The notes beneath the pieces were generated by a model. The model was not told the DNA's origin and searched no databases. It saw only the letters and a list, made by a program, of their open reading frames with translations. Shown here piece by piece: positions 16,908 through 25,893 of a stretch of DNA of 39,854 nucleotides. A program made the translations under genes and the position numbers. This DNA is from JBAZWE01 sp041658605 (GTDB lineage: Bacteria > Actinomycetota > Thermoleophilia > BMS3ABIN01): assembly GCA_041658605.1 (NCBI GenBank), contig JBAZZU010000020.1, forward strand, positions 1 to 39,854. Reading direction: 5' to 3'. Each line of letters opens with the position of its first letter. Positions within the stretch are counted from its first letter, which is position 1.

Positions 16908-18917
16908 TCATGCTTCTTTCATGCATTTTTTTTCAGGAACAAGACTCAATTCAATTCTTTCGGGATCGATCCCGGCCTCTTCCAGCGCCGCGCGGGCCTC
17001 AGCCACGGCTGCGCGCGTCTGCCTGTGACCGTGGATAAACCGGCCGTCATCGTCCTCGCTGCAGACCGCTACGTAGACTTTTTCCGCTCCGGCGTCGAGG
17101 GCGCCAACCAGTAACCCGACACTGATTCTACTCGTGCAGGGCAACGCAACAAAGCCCGCGCCAGGAGCAACCCTTGACTGGGAATACCAGCAGCCGAACT
17201 CGACGTCCCGCGAATCCACTGCCAGAGCAGCCCTGATTCCCGAAATGATGTCCGCTTCGGACAGGACCGCTAGGTCGATGGCTTTCGCCGGACACTGGGT
17301 GAAACAGATACCGCAGGCCTGGCATTTGTCCTGATCGATTCCACCAAGTCCATCCCCGTCGGCCCATGGAGCGCCGTATGGACAGACGCGCACGCAGGTC
17401 AGACATGAGATGCACTTGAGCTGTGAATAACGGGCGCCGCTGCCGCAGAGAAGACAACGGGATGCTTCGCAGCGACCATCAATTTCGCCAAGCCCCGTCT
17501 CCACTTCCCCGAAATCGGTGATCCGTTGCCCTGTGTCGCGCACCGGCATGATTCGCCTGGGTGCCTGCTTTATCTGCGCCCTGACGTCTTCAGGAACCTC
17601 GCCGATGGCCACAGGTTCATGGCTTGAGTGCGCTTCTACTCCCAGATAACGCGCCACAGCTATGGCCGCCTTTTTACCGCTGGCAAGGGCGTTAACGGCT
17701 GCCCCCGGTCCCGTGACAACCTCGCCGCTGGCGAAGACGCCTCGACGGCTGGTCGTGCACAGCTCCCGGTCGAAGATCAGGATGCCACGCTCGTTTACTT
17801 CTGGGCCAGCCTCAGTCAGAAATGAAAGGTTGGACATCTGCCCGATCGTGATGATAACCGTATCACCGGGAATTATCGAAAGTTCGGTCTCACAGAAACT
17901 CGGCGCAAAACGGCCATGCTCGTCGAAGACCGATTCGCATTTCTTGACCTCGAGTCCTTCGACCCTGCCATCACCGACGATGGCGTTCGGCCCCTGGCTG
18001 CAGACCATCGCAATGCCTTCTTCGCGGGCGTCAGCTATCTCCCAGTCATGGGCCGGCATTTCGTGATCTGCTTCGAGGCAGACCATGGTCACCCTGCCGC
18101 CTGAAAGGCGCTTTGCAGAGCGCGCGACGTCGATTGCCACGTTACCGCCGCCGATGACGATGATATCCTTGCCCAGCTGCGGCACATCGCGGCCGGCGTT
18201 GACATCCTCAAGGAAAGGGACCGCCAGGAGTACTTCCGGCAGATCCACGCCCGGGATCGGCAGTGACCGGCTCTCGGAAAGGCCTACGGCGATGAGCACG
18301 GCATCGTATTCCGACACCAGTTCCTCAAATTTTATATCCTCCCCCACGCCGGCTCCCGTGCGGATCTCGACGCCCATGCCTCTTATGTAATCGATGTCCT
18401 CATCAAGAATGTTCTTGGGCAATCTGTAGCTGAGTATTCCGGTCCTGAGAAAGCCGCCCGCCTCGGGCTGTTTCTCGAAAATTACCGACTTCACGCCCAG
18501 CAGAGCCAGATCGTACGCCGCAGCCAGACCCGACGGGCCTGAACCGATGATGGCCACTTTTTTCCCCGTGCTGTATTCAACCGCGGGCGGCTCGAAACCG
18601 ACAATGCCGGCAGCTTTGGCCCCATCGCTGGCGACACGCTTGAGGTTACAGATGGCTATCGGCTCATCGACACCGCCACGCCGGCAGGCTTCCTCACAGG
18701 GATGGGCGCAGATGCGCCCGATCGATTGCGGCAGGGGATTGGTCTCTCGAATGATTGAGAGAGCCAAGTCATAATAACCTTCAGCGACCTTCTGAACGTA
18801 GCGCCGCGCGTCCGTATGGATAGGACAGGCGACTTCGCAGGGAGGACTCAGCCGCGCGTCACCGGGAACGGGACGCGCCGAGGATCTGGTTATGGAATCT
18901 GCTAGTTCGCGCTCCAC
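16908..18917 (-). CDS. Fused GltD-like flavoprotein, 2x[4Fe-4S] ferredoxin and MvhD-like domain; candidate electron donor to MetFV
   Basis: This 669-aa protein joins three modules. Residues 1-100 form a GltD/NfnB-type Fe-S domain with CEVACP and CAHPCEEACRRG. Residues about 115-440 form the FAD/NAD(P) part with IIGSGPSGLAAAYDLALLG and VIGGGNVAIDVARSAKRL. After CEASRCLLCG come two 4Fe-4S motifs, CISCLTCVRVCP and CQACGICFTQCP (about 505-565). The last 100 residues resemble MvhD, the [2Fe-2S] protein linking hydrogenase and HdrA, but keep only about three of its five cysteines (GCWYS, PCTSR, VCSEDD). The GTG start overlaps acsC by 16 bases and the stop is four bases before metV. In Moorella, MetFV works with HdrABC and MvhD, so this protein could replace that set. 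That role is inferred; domain order and context are seen. Confidence 0.85.
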   Translation of the reverse strand: MERELADSITRSSARPVPGDARLSPPCEVACPIHTDARRYVQKVAEGYYDLALSIIRETNPLPQSIGRICAHPCEEACRRGGVDEPIAICNLKRVASDGAKAAGIVGFEPPAVEYSTGKKVAIIGSGPSGLAAAYDLALLGVKSVIFEKQPEAGGFLRTGILSYRLPKNILDEDIDYIRGMGVEIRTGAGVGEDIKFEELVSEYDAVLIAVGLSESRSLPIPGVDLPEVLLAVPFLEDVNAGRDVPQLGKDIIVIGGGNVAIDVARSAKRLSGGRVTMVCLEADHEMPAHDWEIADAREEGIAMVCSQGPNAIVGDGRVEGLEVKKCESVFDEHGRFAPSFCETELSIIPGDTVIITIGQMSNLSFLTEAGPEVNERGILIFDRELCTTSRRGVFASGEVVTGPGAAVNALASGKKAAIAVARYLGVEAHSSHEPVAIGEVPEDVRAQIKQAPRRIMPVRDTGQRITDFGEVETGLGEIDGRCEASRCLLCGSGARYSQLKCISCLTCVRVCPYGAPWADGDGLGGIDQDKCQACGICFTQCPAKAIDLAVLSEADIISGIRAALAVDSRDVEFGCWYSQSRVAPGAGFVALPCTSRISVGLLVGALDAGAEKVYVAVCSEDDDGRFIHGHRQTRAAVAEARAALEEAGIDPERIELSLVPEKKCMKEA

Positions 18918-20248
18918 TGGCGCAGGAACTTGGGTATGTCGGCGGCTTCGCGGACACCGACCTGCACTTCCCAGCCGTCGCCCAGCTCTTCATCGAGCTC
19001 GCCGGAGATCTGGGCTACATAACCCGGGATGATGACCTTCCTGTGGGGAGCCTTCTCCTCGATGCCGCTCTTCTTGAGAAACGGCGCGATGGCGTCTGCG
19101 ACGAACTTGCCTGCCGCCCACGCGGTCAGGACCGACTGACCCTCTACGTCCATGATGCAGAGCCATGCAGGAACCTTGCTGGCCTCGACCTCTGAAGAGA
19201 CGGTGAAGTAAGTAAGGGAGAAGTTGGTCGTCACGAGTATCGGTGAATCCGGTCCCGGATCGTTGATCGGGTAGACGCCCTGGTCCATCTGCATCGGCCG
19301 TTGCGGATCGGTGTAGATGTTCTGGCTGAGATATAGCAGCGGCATGACCCGCGCCGGATCGAGATCCGAGAGAATGACGAAACCGGCATACTTGGCGATG
19401 AAGACTGATGCGTAAACCGCCTCAAGCATGGGATCGTCGGTCATGTTGCAGGGAAAACCGATCGTCGGGAAGCCGAGCGCCCTGAAAGTCTTCTTGATCG
19501 CCGCCCGGCGGATAAGGGTCTGGTCGAGCAGTACATCGCCGATCGAGCTGGAAGACGGGTCGAGCACGACTTCCTTGTGGTCGCCGTCGACGGCCTTCTG
19601 GCCAAGCTCGGCCAGCTTCTCAAGGCTGTCGGCCTTGATGGCGAACGGGACGCCCAGTTCTTTTGAGACCGCGGCTACGGCGTCGAAATTTGATTCTGTC
19701 GCCGCGTACAGCAGCGGTTTTTTGTTCTTGATCGGTTCGGCGGCTGCCTTGAGGGCGGCGGCGTCATCATTTATGAGCACAATAGCCGCTCCCGCTTTGG
19801 CGTCCGCTTTGGCTGCAAGCTCCACGAGCTTACCTGCATCGGAGGCCCGGATCGCTGCAACCCGCGGACGCAGGTTCTGCCCCACGTAGTTGAACTCGGT
19901 CTGTTTGAGCTGATCGAGCAGGCCGTCTACCGTGGCGTCGTCCATCTCATCCGTTATCAGGACGCCCAGACCCGGCATATGCTCAAAGCGTTTCTCATGC
20001 CTGTAGAGGACGGTCTCCTCCCCGACAGTGACGGCCATGTCACCCGCGCCTACGGTCACCTTGCGTACCGGTGGAGCCGCGGCCTCACCGAGAGCCGCCT
20101 TGGCTTCGTCAGTCACGTACGGACACTGGTCCAGCTCAGCCTTGCCGGCCGCTAGTTGCATGGCGAACGCCATACAAGTCGGAAAACCGCATTCCTTGCA
20201 GTTGGTCTTGGCAAGCAGCTTGAATATTTGCAGACCGCTAAGAGCCAC
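18902..20248 (-). CDS. acsC: Corrinoid iron-sulfur protein, large subunit
   Basis: AcsC carries the cobamide that receives the methyl group from AcsE and hands it to acetyl-CoA synthase. The 448-aa product has the N-terminal [4Fe-4S] motif with Cys at 17, 20, 25 and 42 (TNCKECGFPTC, then QCPY), the same spacing as the Moorella protein. The cluster is used for reductive reactivation of cobalt. The TIM-barrel middle and cobamide-binding C-terminal domain follow, and the length is normal. The start is GTG at 20248 behind GGGAG. A 280-base repeat-rich gap separates it from acsB, and the 3' end overlaps the flavoprotein gene. Confidence 0.96.
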   Translation of the reverse strand: MALSGLQIFKLLAKTNCKECGFPTCMAFAMQLAAGKAELDQCPYVTDEAKAALGEAAAPPVRKVTVGAGDMAVTVGEETVLYRHEKRFEHMPGLGVLITDEMDDATVDGLLDQLKQTEFNYVGQNLRPRVAAIRASDAGKLVELAAKADAKAGAAIVLINDDAAALKAAAEPIKNKKPLLYAATESNFDAVAAVSKELGVPFAIKADSLEKLAELGQKAVDGDHKEVVLDPSSSSIGDVLLDQTLIRRAAIKKTFRALGFPTIGFPCNMTDDPMLEAVYASVFIAKYAGFVILSDLDPARVMPLLYLSQNIYTDPQRPMQMDQGVYPINDPGPDSPILVTTNFSLTYFTVSSEVEASKVPAWLCIMDVEGQSVLTAWAAGKFVADAIAPFLKKSGIEEKAPHRKVIIPGYVAQISGELDEELGDGWEVQVGVREAADIPKFLRQWSAN

Positions 20249-20283
20249 AGCTCACACTCCCTTCGAAACAGATCAATTACATT

Positions 20284-20505
20284 GACAAGCAGATTCTTCG
20301 GCTTCGCCTCAGAATGACAAACTTATAATCAGACTCATCGTTTTCGCCTCAGAATGACAAACGTATTATCAGACTTCTCATCTTCGCCTCAGAATGACAA
20401 ATGTATAATCAGACTTCTCATCTTCGCTTCAGAATGACGAGCGTATCGCAACCCCTGCCTGTCATCCCTTTACGCGTCCAGTGCAGGCTCCGAGTTAAGC
20501 GAAGT
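20284..20505. repeat. Dispersed intergenic repeat with an exact 40-bp tandem array
   Basis: The acsB-acsC gap holds an element running from GACAAGCAGATTCTTCGG into four copies of a 40-base unit. The units begin TTCGCCTCAGAATGACAA (last copy diverged) at 20303, 20343, 20383 and 20423. A segment at about 20461-20505 starts GTCATCCCTTTACGCG and matches, in inverted orientation, the end of the repeat between metF and acsE. No open frame of interest crosses it. Confidence 0.85.
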
Positions 20506-20528
20506 ATCCGGGCTTATCCGACATCCGT

Positions 20529-22733
20529 TTAGAACATCGGGTCCATTTCCAGGGCGGGATGGCCCACGCTGGTCAGATACTCGAGTACTTCCGATTCCTC
20601 GGTCCCGTTCTCCTCGGTGGCGATCTTGTCAACGAGATCCGGAACGCCAGCGAGTTCTCCTGCCTTCTGGAGGATATCACGCATCTCTTCCTTGAGCTCC
20701 TTTGGCATCCAGACAAGGCGCTTGATGCCACCGTCGGCCGAGATGAACTTGGGCGATCCCATGTAGTAGCGGGAATGGCCCAGGAAGCCTGGGCTCTGCA
20801 CGCCGCCGCCGACTGAACCGGCCAGCGTCGAGAACTTCATGCCCGAAGGCGTGTCGCCCTTGAACTCACGGTTGACGGTCATGATGCCGTTACACATCGG
20901 CAGGATACAGCTGATGACTTCGAAACAGCCGCACGAAGTCATCGGGTTTTCCAGCATCGAATATGTGTTGAACGCCTCGACCGCGCCCTGAGAATGCTCT
21001 TTGACGTACTCGTTGACGCCGCTCCACTGGCCGCGGGCTTCATCGACGGTCTCGCCCTTCGGCACCGGCTGGTTTCCGCCGGTCGGGTTCATCTCGAAGG
21101 CGGCCTTGCCGTCAAGCCAGTTATAGGAGCCGCAGAGGCCCGGACGTTCCGGCGTGATCACGCAGACGTGCGTGGGCGCGAAACTCTGGCAGAGTATGCA
21201 GGAATAGAAAGTGTCGACACTCTCATCGGTGAGGCTGCCCAGGCGGTCGTCCCGCTCCTGGTATACAACCTGGGCCCGTTCGAGCAGCTTCTCCACGTCT
21301 TCCTGTTTGGTATTGATCGTTACCTGGACTTTGTCCACAACTTCCGCGAATTCTCCGTGATAACGGGCGTGGATTATCTTGCCCAGATGCTCGAAGTTGA
21401 AGCCTGCATCGTGGGCGCGCTTACTGATGCGCATCCAGATTGTGTCGCGCTGGCCCATGTGGAGAACGCCCTCGGCCTCGTTGAAGAACGAGTGGCCCTG
21501 GCGCTCGAGGATCGGCTCGAAGTCCTTCTGCATCTTGCGGCCCGAGACCTCGACGTGGACGGCGAACGGGATGGTGGCGCCCTCCTCGACGTCATCGATC
21601 TCAGGTCCGACGACGGTTACCTTGCCGTCCTCGACATCCTCGGCGATCTCGGTAAACTCACATCCGGCCGATTTCGGACCGGCCAGCTCTACCCAGTATT
21701 CGCCTTTGCGGATACGCTCTCCCTCGAATGCGGGACTGTATGATACCGGTACCGGGACTTCGGTCACGACGACCTTCAGGCCGCGCACCTCGATTGCCCT
21801 TGCGACCATCTCATCGTGCGGCACGTTGCTTACGACATGCTCGTATGTGCAGACACCAGTCGGAAGGATCTCCGGGATGTCCGTATCGGCGATCGTCGGG
21901 AAACCATACGAGATGGCGCCGGCGGCTACCGCGTATTTCTTGTCTGAGACCTCGGCGAACGCCATGACGAAAGCGAAGACCCGGTCCTTGTTGTATTTAA
22001 GTACGTTGCGATAGTCGCCCGGCTGCACGCCGCCGAAGGCGAGCGCCGCGCGGGTCGCGAATCCGAGCGAGAAGATATGGCCAGAGATATAGGGGCTGAA
22101 CGGCACCAGGCGGGTGTTCCATCCCAGCTCCACCCCACCCTCGACCAGCTGCTCGGCGAAACTCACACCGGTCACCTGGTTCTTGCCGGCGAGGAACACG
22201 TAGAGCATCTTCTCTTTCAGCTGCTGGGCTATCATGACGGCGGTCTCGACATCCGGAGCCGCGCCGGTTATGGCGGCGAATCCAGGGGCGGTTCCGTCGA
22301 CGAACTCGACACCGCGCTCACGCATGATGACGTCGTCCGCCGCGCCGAGCCAGAGGTTATCGTCTGTCGGCGCGTCTGTCTCGGAATAGAATCCGGGCTG
22401 CAGCACATAGCGCAGCGATTCGATGATCTCGCAGGAGAAAAGCGAAGCGACGCCGGCGTCCAGGGTCGTACCCAGGTACGGCGTCCAAAGCTTTTCGGCC
22501 GGAGCCTCCGGCAGCAGGTCGCGTGCATGCGCCATCACCTGCTCCATGTCTTTTACCTTCTCGACCTTGATCCCGGTCAGTCCATATATGACCGGCAGAT
22601 AGAAGCCGGTATTGGGCAGCTCGATTACGGCTTCGGGTCCTACTGTATCAATCGCCTTTTCCAGCGCTTCCTCAGCTTCAGCGACAAACTGATGGGCCCC
22701 GGCGATTACTGATGTTGCTATTAGTTTGCTCAT
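20529..22733 (-). CDS. acsB: Acetyl-CoA synthase (CODH/ACS complex)
   Basis: AcsB condenses the methyl group, CO and CoA to acetyl-CoA at the Ni-Ni-[4Fe-4S] A-cluster. The 734-aa product is the full bacterial length, including the N-terminal domain that contacts CooS and forms the CO tunnel. All six A-cluster cysteines are present: C512, C515, C524 and C534 in the CILCQSF to GLCGSYN stretch, and C601 and C603 in TSCGCFE. Each is offset by exactly six from the Moorella numbering (506, 509, 518, 528, 595, 597). The ATG at 22733 follows AGGAGGAG, nine bases after the stop of cooS. The enzyme should be fully functional. Confidence 0.97.
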   Translation of the reverse strand: MSKLIATSVIAGAHQFVAEAEEALEKAIDTVGPEAVIELPNTGFYLPVIYGLTGIKVEKVKDMEQVMAHARDLLPEAPAEKLWTPYLGTTLDAGVASLFSCEIIESLRYVLQPGFYSETDAPTDDNLWLGAADDVIMRERGVEFVDGTAPGFAAITGAAPDVETAVMIAQQLKEKMLYVFLAGKNQVTGVSFAEQLVEGGVELGWNTRLVPFSPYISGHIFSLGFATRAALAFGGVQPGDYRNVLKYNKDRVFAFVMAFAEVSDKKYAVAAGAISYGFPTIADTDIPEILPTGVCTYEHVVSNVPHDEMVARAIEVRGLKVVVTEVPVPVSYSPAFEGERIRKGEYWVELAGPKSAGCEFTEIAEDVEDGKVTVVGPEIDDVEEGATIPFAVHVEVSGRKMQKDFEPILERQGHSFFNEAEGVLHMGQRDTIWMRISKRAHDAGFNFEHLGKIIHARYHGEFAEVVDKVQVTINTKQEDVEKLLERAQVVYQERDDRLGSLTDESVDTFYSCILCQSFAPTHVCVITPERPGLCGSYNWLDGKAAFEMNPTGGNQPVPKGETVDEARGQWSGVNEYVKEHSQGAVEAFNTYSMLENPMTSCGCFEVISCILPMCNGIMTVNREFKGDTPSGMKFSTLAGSVGGGVQSPGFLGHSRYYMGSPKFISADGGIKRLVWMPKELKEEMRDILQKAGELAGVPDLVDKIATEENGTEESEVLEYLTSVGHPALEMDPMF

Positions 22734-22742
22734 GCTCTCCTC

Positions 22743-24710
22743 CTACAACTCTCGCCGGGCGGCCATATCAAGCAGCACGCGTTCTTTTTCCTCATGGATG
22801 CCGAGGGCTTCTCTCTTCTCCTGGATGCGGTTCAGCACCATCTCCAGTATCTTTTCCTTCTGGGGCTCGAAGACCAGCTGGCCGCCGACCTTTTCCTCCC
22901 AGCCTTTTGACATGATCTCCACGGTTTCCGTGCAGTCGGCGACAGGGTTCCTCACGCCGAAGACCACGTAGACGCCAGAAGCCGCGGCATACGTGCCGAT
23001 AGCCAGGGCTTTCTCGCAGTAATACTCGGGGCAGATAGCCGCGACCGGCAGGTCTGAGATATCCTCGCCGAGTCCGCCTTCCTCGACAACCTGGGCGAGG
23101 ATGGTCATGATGCGCGAATTGTCGACGCAGCTTCCGAGGTGCAGGACCGGCGGTATGCCGACGGTCTCACATACCTCGCGCAGGCCGGCGCCGGCTTCCG
23201 ACAGCAGCTCCGGCTTCAGCAGGCCGTGCTTGGCTGAAGCGTGGGCCGCGCAGCCGGTCTGGACCACCAGGATGTTATTCTTGATGAGTTCCCGGACCAG
23301 GTAGATGATGCTCTCGTCCTGCGTGACCCTCGGGTTGTTGCAGCCGACGATGGCCACCGCGCCCTGGATCTTGCCGTTCATGATGTTGTCATTGAGCGGC
23401 CGGAACGAAGCGCGATACTTCCCGCCCAGCATGTAGTTTATATACTCGTGGGAGAAACCAGCCACCATGTCATCCCTGTACTGCGGGATCTCCACCTTGC
23501 CGCGGTTAGCATAATTATCGATGCCCATCTTCACGATGTCCTTGGCGATATCCAGCGCGTGCTCCTCTTCGAACTCCACGTGGGTCGCGCCGGGAATCTT
23601 AGCCTTGGGCGAAGTGGTTATCAGCTTGGTGTGGAACTTCTCGGCCAGCGGCTGCAGCGCCTGCATGACGCACTGCACGTCGACGATCATGGCATCCACG
23701 GCGCCGGTGATTATGGCAAGCTCCTGATGCAGGAAGTTGCCCGCCGGCGGGATGCCGTGCCGCTGCAGCACCTCGTTGGCGGTACAGCAGATACCGGCCA
23801 GGGTTATGCCCTTGGCGCCCTTGCTTTTGGCATACTCTATGACCTCGGGGTCCTGGGATGCGGCGACGATCATCTCGGAGAGGGTCGGCTCATGCCCGTG
23901 GACGATTATATTGACGTCTTCTTCCTTGAGGACGCCCAGGTTTGCCTCTGATACCAGGGGCTTGGGTGTCCCGAAGAGGATGTCGGACAGATCGGTAGCC
24001 AGCATGGCGCCGCCCCAGCCGTCGGCCAGCGACGTGCGCATGCCCTGGTCCAGCAGATGGTCAGCGTCCTGATCGACGCCCACGTGGGTACGGTGCATGC
24101 TCTCTACCACCTCGCGGTCGACGCCGCGGGGGACAATCTTCAGCTTGCGCCAGATCTCCTGGCGTTTCTGCGGCGCCCGCGATACATAATCGAGCTCATC
24201 GTCGACGACGCCGTTGAAGTTATCCAGCGCCCGCTGCGCGACATCTCCGGCTATATCGTTGACCTCGCGGCCCTCGGTCGGGATCTTCATCAACGCCGCC
24301 ACCGCGTTCAGCTTTTCCGTATCCTTAACCTCATATCCCTGCACCTTGCCCTTCGATACAGCCAGAAGCGTGCGGGCGATATCGCGGCCATGGTCGGAGT
24401 GGGCCGCCACGCCGCCGGCGATGGAACGCACCATGTAGCGGGCGCCGATCGTGCCATGCGTGGCGCCGCAGATGCCCGTCTTCTCCTCGGCGTTCTTGCC
24501 GACCAGCCGGCAGGGGCCCATGGCGCAAAGTGAACAGCATGAACCGGCAGCGCCGATGGGGCAGGATTTCATCTCATCCACGCGGGAAAAGACTGTGCTC
24601 AGGCCTTCCTTCTCGGCCTTGGCGATCATTTCCAGCGCCGCGGGATCTATACTCTTGGCGTGCGGCTCCGCCTTTTTCTTTTTGTCTTTGGTTTCTTCTG
24701 AGTCACTCAT
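22743..24710 (-). CDS. cooS: Anaerobic Ni-Fe carbon monoxide dehydrogenase catalytic subunit
   Basis: CooS (AcsA) interconverts CO2 and CO at the Ni-Fe-S C-cluster and supplies CO to AcsB. The 655-aa product has the N-terminal B/D-cluster cysteines at 50, 58, 59, 62, 67 and 81 (CPIGAAGSCCSLC, MGPC, GIC). Their spacing is the same as in the Moorella enzyme. C-cluster segments include IVHGHEPTLSEM, VGCNNPRVTQDE, QTGCAAHASAKHG, LHLGSCVDNSR and ICPEYYCEKALAIG. The start ATG overlaps the acsD stop by four bases. Being next to acsB and acsD, it is the CODH of the ACS complex rather than a CO-oxidising, hydrogenase-linked CooS. Confidence 0.96.
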   Translation of the reverse strand: MSDSEETKDKKKKAEPHAKSIDPAALEMIAKAEKEGLSTVFSRVDEMKSCPIGAAGSCCSLCAMGPCRLVGKNAEEKTGICGATHGTIGARYMVRSIAGGVAAHSDHGRDIARTLLAVSKGKVQGYEVKDTEKLNAVAALMKIPTEGREVNDIAGDVAQRALDNFNGVVDDELDYVSRAPQKRQEIWRKLKIVPRGVDREVVESMHRTHVGVDQDADHLLDQGMRTSLADGWGGAMLATDLSDILFGTPKPLVSEANLGVLKEEDVNIIVHGHEPTLSEMIVAASQDPEVIEYAKSKGAKGITLAGICCTANEVLQRHGIPPAGNFLHQELAIITGAVDAMIVDVQCVMQALQPLAEKFHTKLITTSPKAKIPGATHVEFEEEHALDIAKDIVKMGIDNYANRGKVEIPQYRDDMVAGFSHEYINYMLGGKYRASFRPLNDNIMNGKIQGAVAIVGCNNPRVTQDESIIYLVRELIKNNILVVQTGCAAHASAKHGLLKPELLSEAGAGLREVCETVGIPPVLHLGSCVDNSRIMTILAQVVEEGGLGEDISDLPVAAICPEYYCEKALAIGTYAAASGVYVVFGVRNPVADCTETVEIMSKGWEEKVGGQLVFEPQKEKILEMVLNRIQEKREALGIHEEKERVLLDMAARREL

Positions 24711-25666
24711 GATGCAACCTTCTCTTTCGTTTGTTCCTGAAGCCCTTCGATAGCTGTCCGAACCAGTTTGACCGCATCCGGATGACGCATGACCAGGATG
24801 TCGGTGCCGGCGAGCAGCAGGGTTGTAGCGGTGATAGCCTCCCAGAGGATGCCCCGGGTCTCAACGTTTCCGTACGTAGGTTCTACTTCCTCGCTGACCC
24901 TGGATTCCTTGGCCTTCCAGGTCTCAGGAGCCATATTGTTCAGGATCGGCATCTGCATCTTTCCGTCATTCTGCAAAAGCGCTGCCAGCCGGTCCCTCTC
25001 CATAATAGAATAGCAATACTCAAGCCCGTATCCCAGTGCCCCGGTGGTCGGATCGATGATGATCTTGTCCTCGGGCACGCCCAGCTGAGTCAACAGCACG
25101 TTCAGCTGTTTGGCGAGATTTACGTCCATCGACGTAAAACCGACGACCGGCTTCTTGTAGCCCATTGCGGCGGCTCCGATAAGCCTGTGGTTGGACTCTT
25201 CTACCGGACCGAGTGGAACGTTCTCATCCGGCAGCATTTCAGCCACCTTCTTGAGTGTCTCGGCGTCCTTGTCAGGGGTGCCGCAGCCATACACGATAAC
25301 CGGGATATCCACGCCTTCGATGACTTTTTTAACCGTCTCCGCCGCGGACTCCGGTGAGGCGTCACTGCCATTCGGATCGGTACTGCGAAGCTGCAGGCAT
25401 ATGGCGTCAGCGGAAAATTCGTCCTGGCATTTCTTCGCCCAGGCCACGGGGTCATTCATGACATCTTCATAGACCGCACGCACGGCCTCCGGCCATTCTG
25501 GCTGGGGCTCGTCATATACTTCCATCGCAACCATGGGAGGATTCGGCATATCGCCTTCCCAGAGGTGAAACGGAAATGTCGTTTCTCCCCCTACTTTTTT
25601 ATCAGCCCCAATGATTACCTCGCGGATACTTCCCTTGCACTTTTCAATTGGTGGTTCGAATGCCAA
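24707..25666 (-). CDS. acsD: Corrinoid iron-sulfur protein, small subunit (TTG start)
   Basis: AcsD pairs with AcsC to form the corrinoid iron-sulfur protein. It is a TIM-barrel subunit that helps hold the cobamide between the two chains. The product starting at TTG 25666 (AFEPPIEKCKGSIREV) is 319 aa, close to the 323 aa of the Moorella protein, and has GAGAGG-like spacing with GAGAGG six bases upstream. The frame stays open to 25846 (379 aa), but that extension has no family resemblance and crosses the leader terminator, so it is rejected. The segments KIIIDPTTGALGYGLEYCYS and PILNNMAPETWKAKES are typical of the family. It is the first gene of the acs operon, behind a promoter and a candidate attenuator. 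Confidence 0.94.
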   Translation of the reverse strand: MAFEPPIEKCKGSIREVIIGADKKVGGETTFPFHLWEGDMPNPPMVAMEVYDEPQPEWPEAVRAVYEDVMNDPVAWAKKCQDEFSADAICLQLRSTDPNGSDASPESAAETVKKVIEGVDIPVIVYGCGTPDKDAETLKKVAEMLPDENVPLGPVEESNHRLIGAAAMGYKKPVVGFTSMDVNLAKQLNVLLTQLGVPEDKIIIDPTTGALGYGLEYCYSIMERDRLAALLQNDGKMQMPILNNMAPETWKAKESRVSEEVEPTYGNVETRGILWEAITATTLLLAGTDILVMRHPDAVKLVRTAIEGLQEQTKEKVAS

Positions 25667-25742
25667 GGCAACCCTCTCTTTCAATAGGATTCCCGGGAAG
25701 GCAGCAGCCATACTCGTATGTCTGGATACGCCTTTAGCCCGT

Positions 25743-25792
25743 AAAAAAAATGAAAGGCTCGAGCGCGCATACAATCGCGAACCCGGACCTTT
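25743..25792 (-). terminator. Intrinsic terminator in the acsD leader (candidate attenuator)
   Basis: On the minus strand AAAGG (25788-25792) opens an imperfect stem of about 14 base pairs that closes with CCTTT (25753-25757). It is followed by eight T residues (25743-25750). The hairpin sits about 77 bases upstream of the acsD start and downstream of its promoter, so read-through must be allowed when the operon is on. Confidence 0.75.
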
Positions 25793-25849
25793 ATCGAGAA
25801 CACATACCCAATACGCCCAGGACGGGAGAATACGGTCGTGCCCCAACGT

Positions 25850-25884
25850 GTCCGTACTTAGTTCTTTGTTTCACAAGCGTACGG
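25850..25884 (-). promoter_or_regulatory. 5' stem of the acsD leader RNA
   Basis: Close to the predicted transcript start, CCGTAC (25879-25884, minus strand) can pair with GTACGG (25852-25857). The CGGAC in the 3' arm (25850-25854) is also complementary to GTCCG in the terminator stem (25784-25788), so two exclusive folds are possible. This switching model is inference from hand pairing. The leader does not resemble the THF, cobalamin or SAM riboswitches as far as I can judge by eye. Confidence 0.4.
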
Positions 25885-25893
25885 TAAGGAAGG

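Noticed and set aside
20303..20452. Regular 40-bp repeats as a CRISPR array
   Set aside because: The units are directly contiguous with no unique spacers, and no cas genes are present.
23241..23951. 236-aa plus-strand frame opposite cooS
   Set aside because: It is antisense to the well-supported CODH gene and has low-complexity shadow composition.
25667..25846. N-terminal extension of acsD by 60 residues
   Set aside because: It would translate through the leader terminator, has no family resemblance and lacks a ribosome site, whereas the TTG at 25666 gives the normal length.
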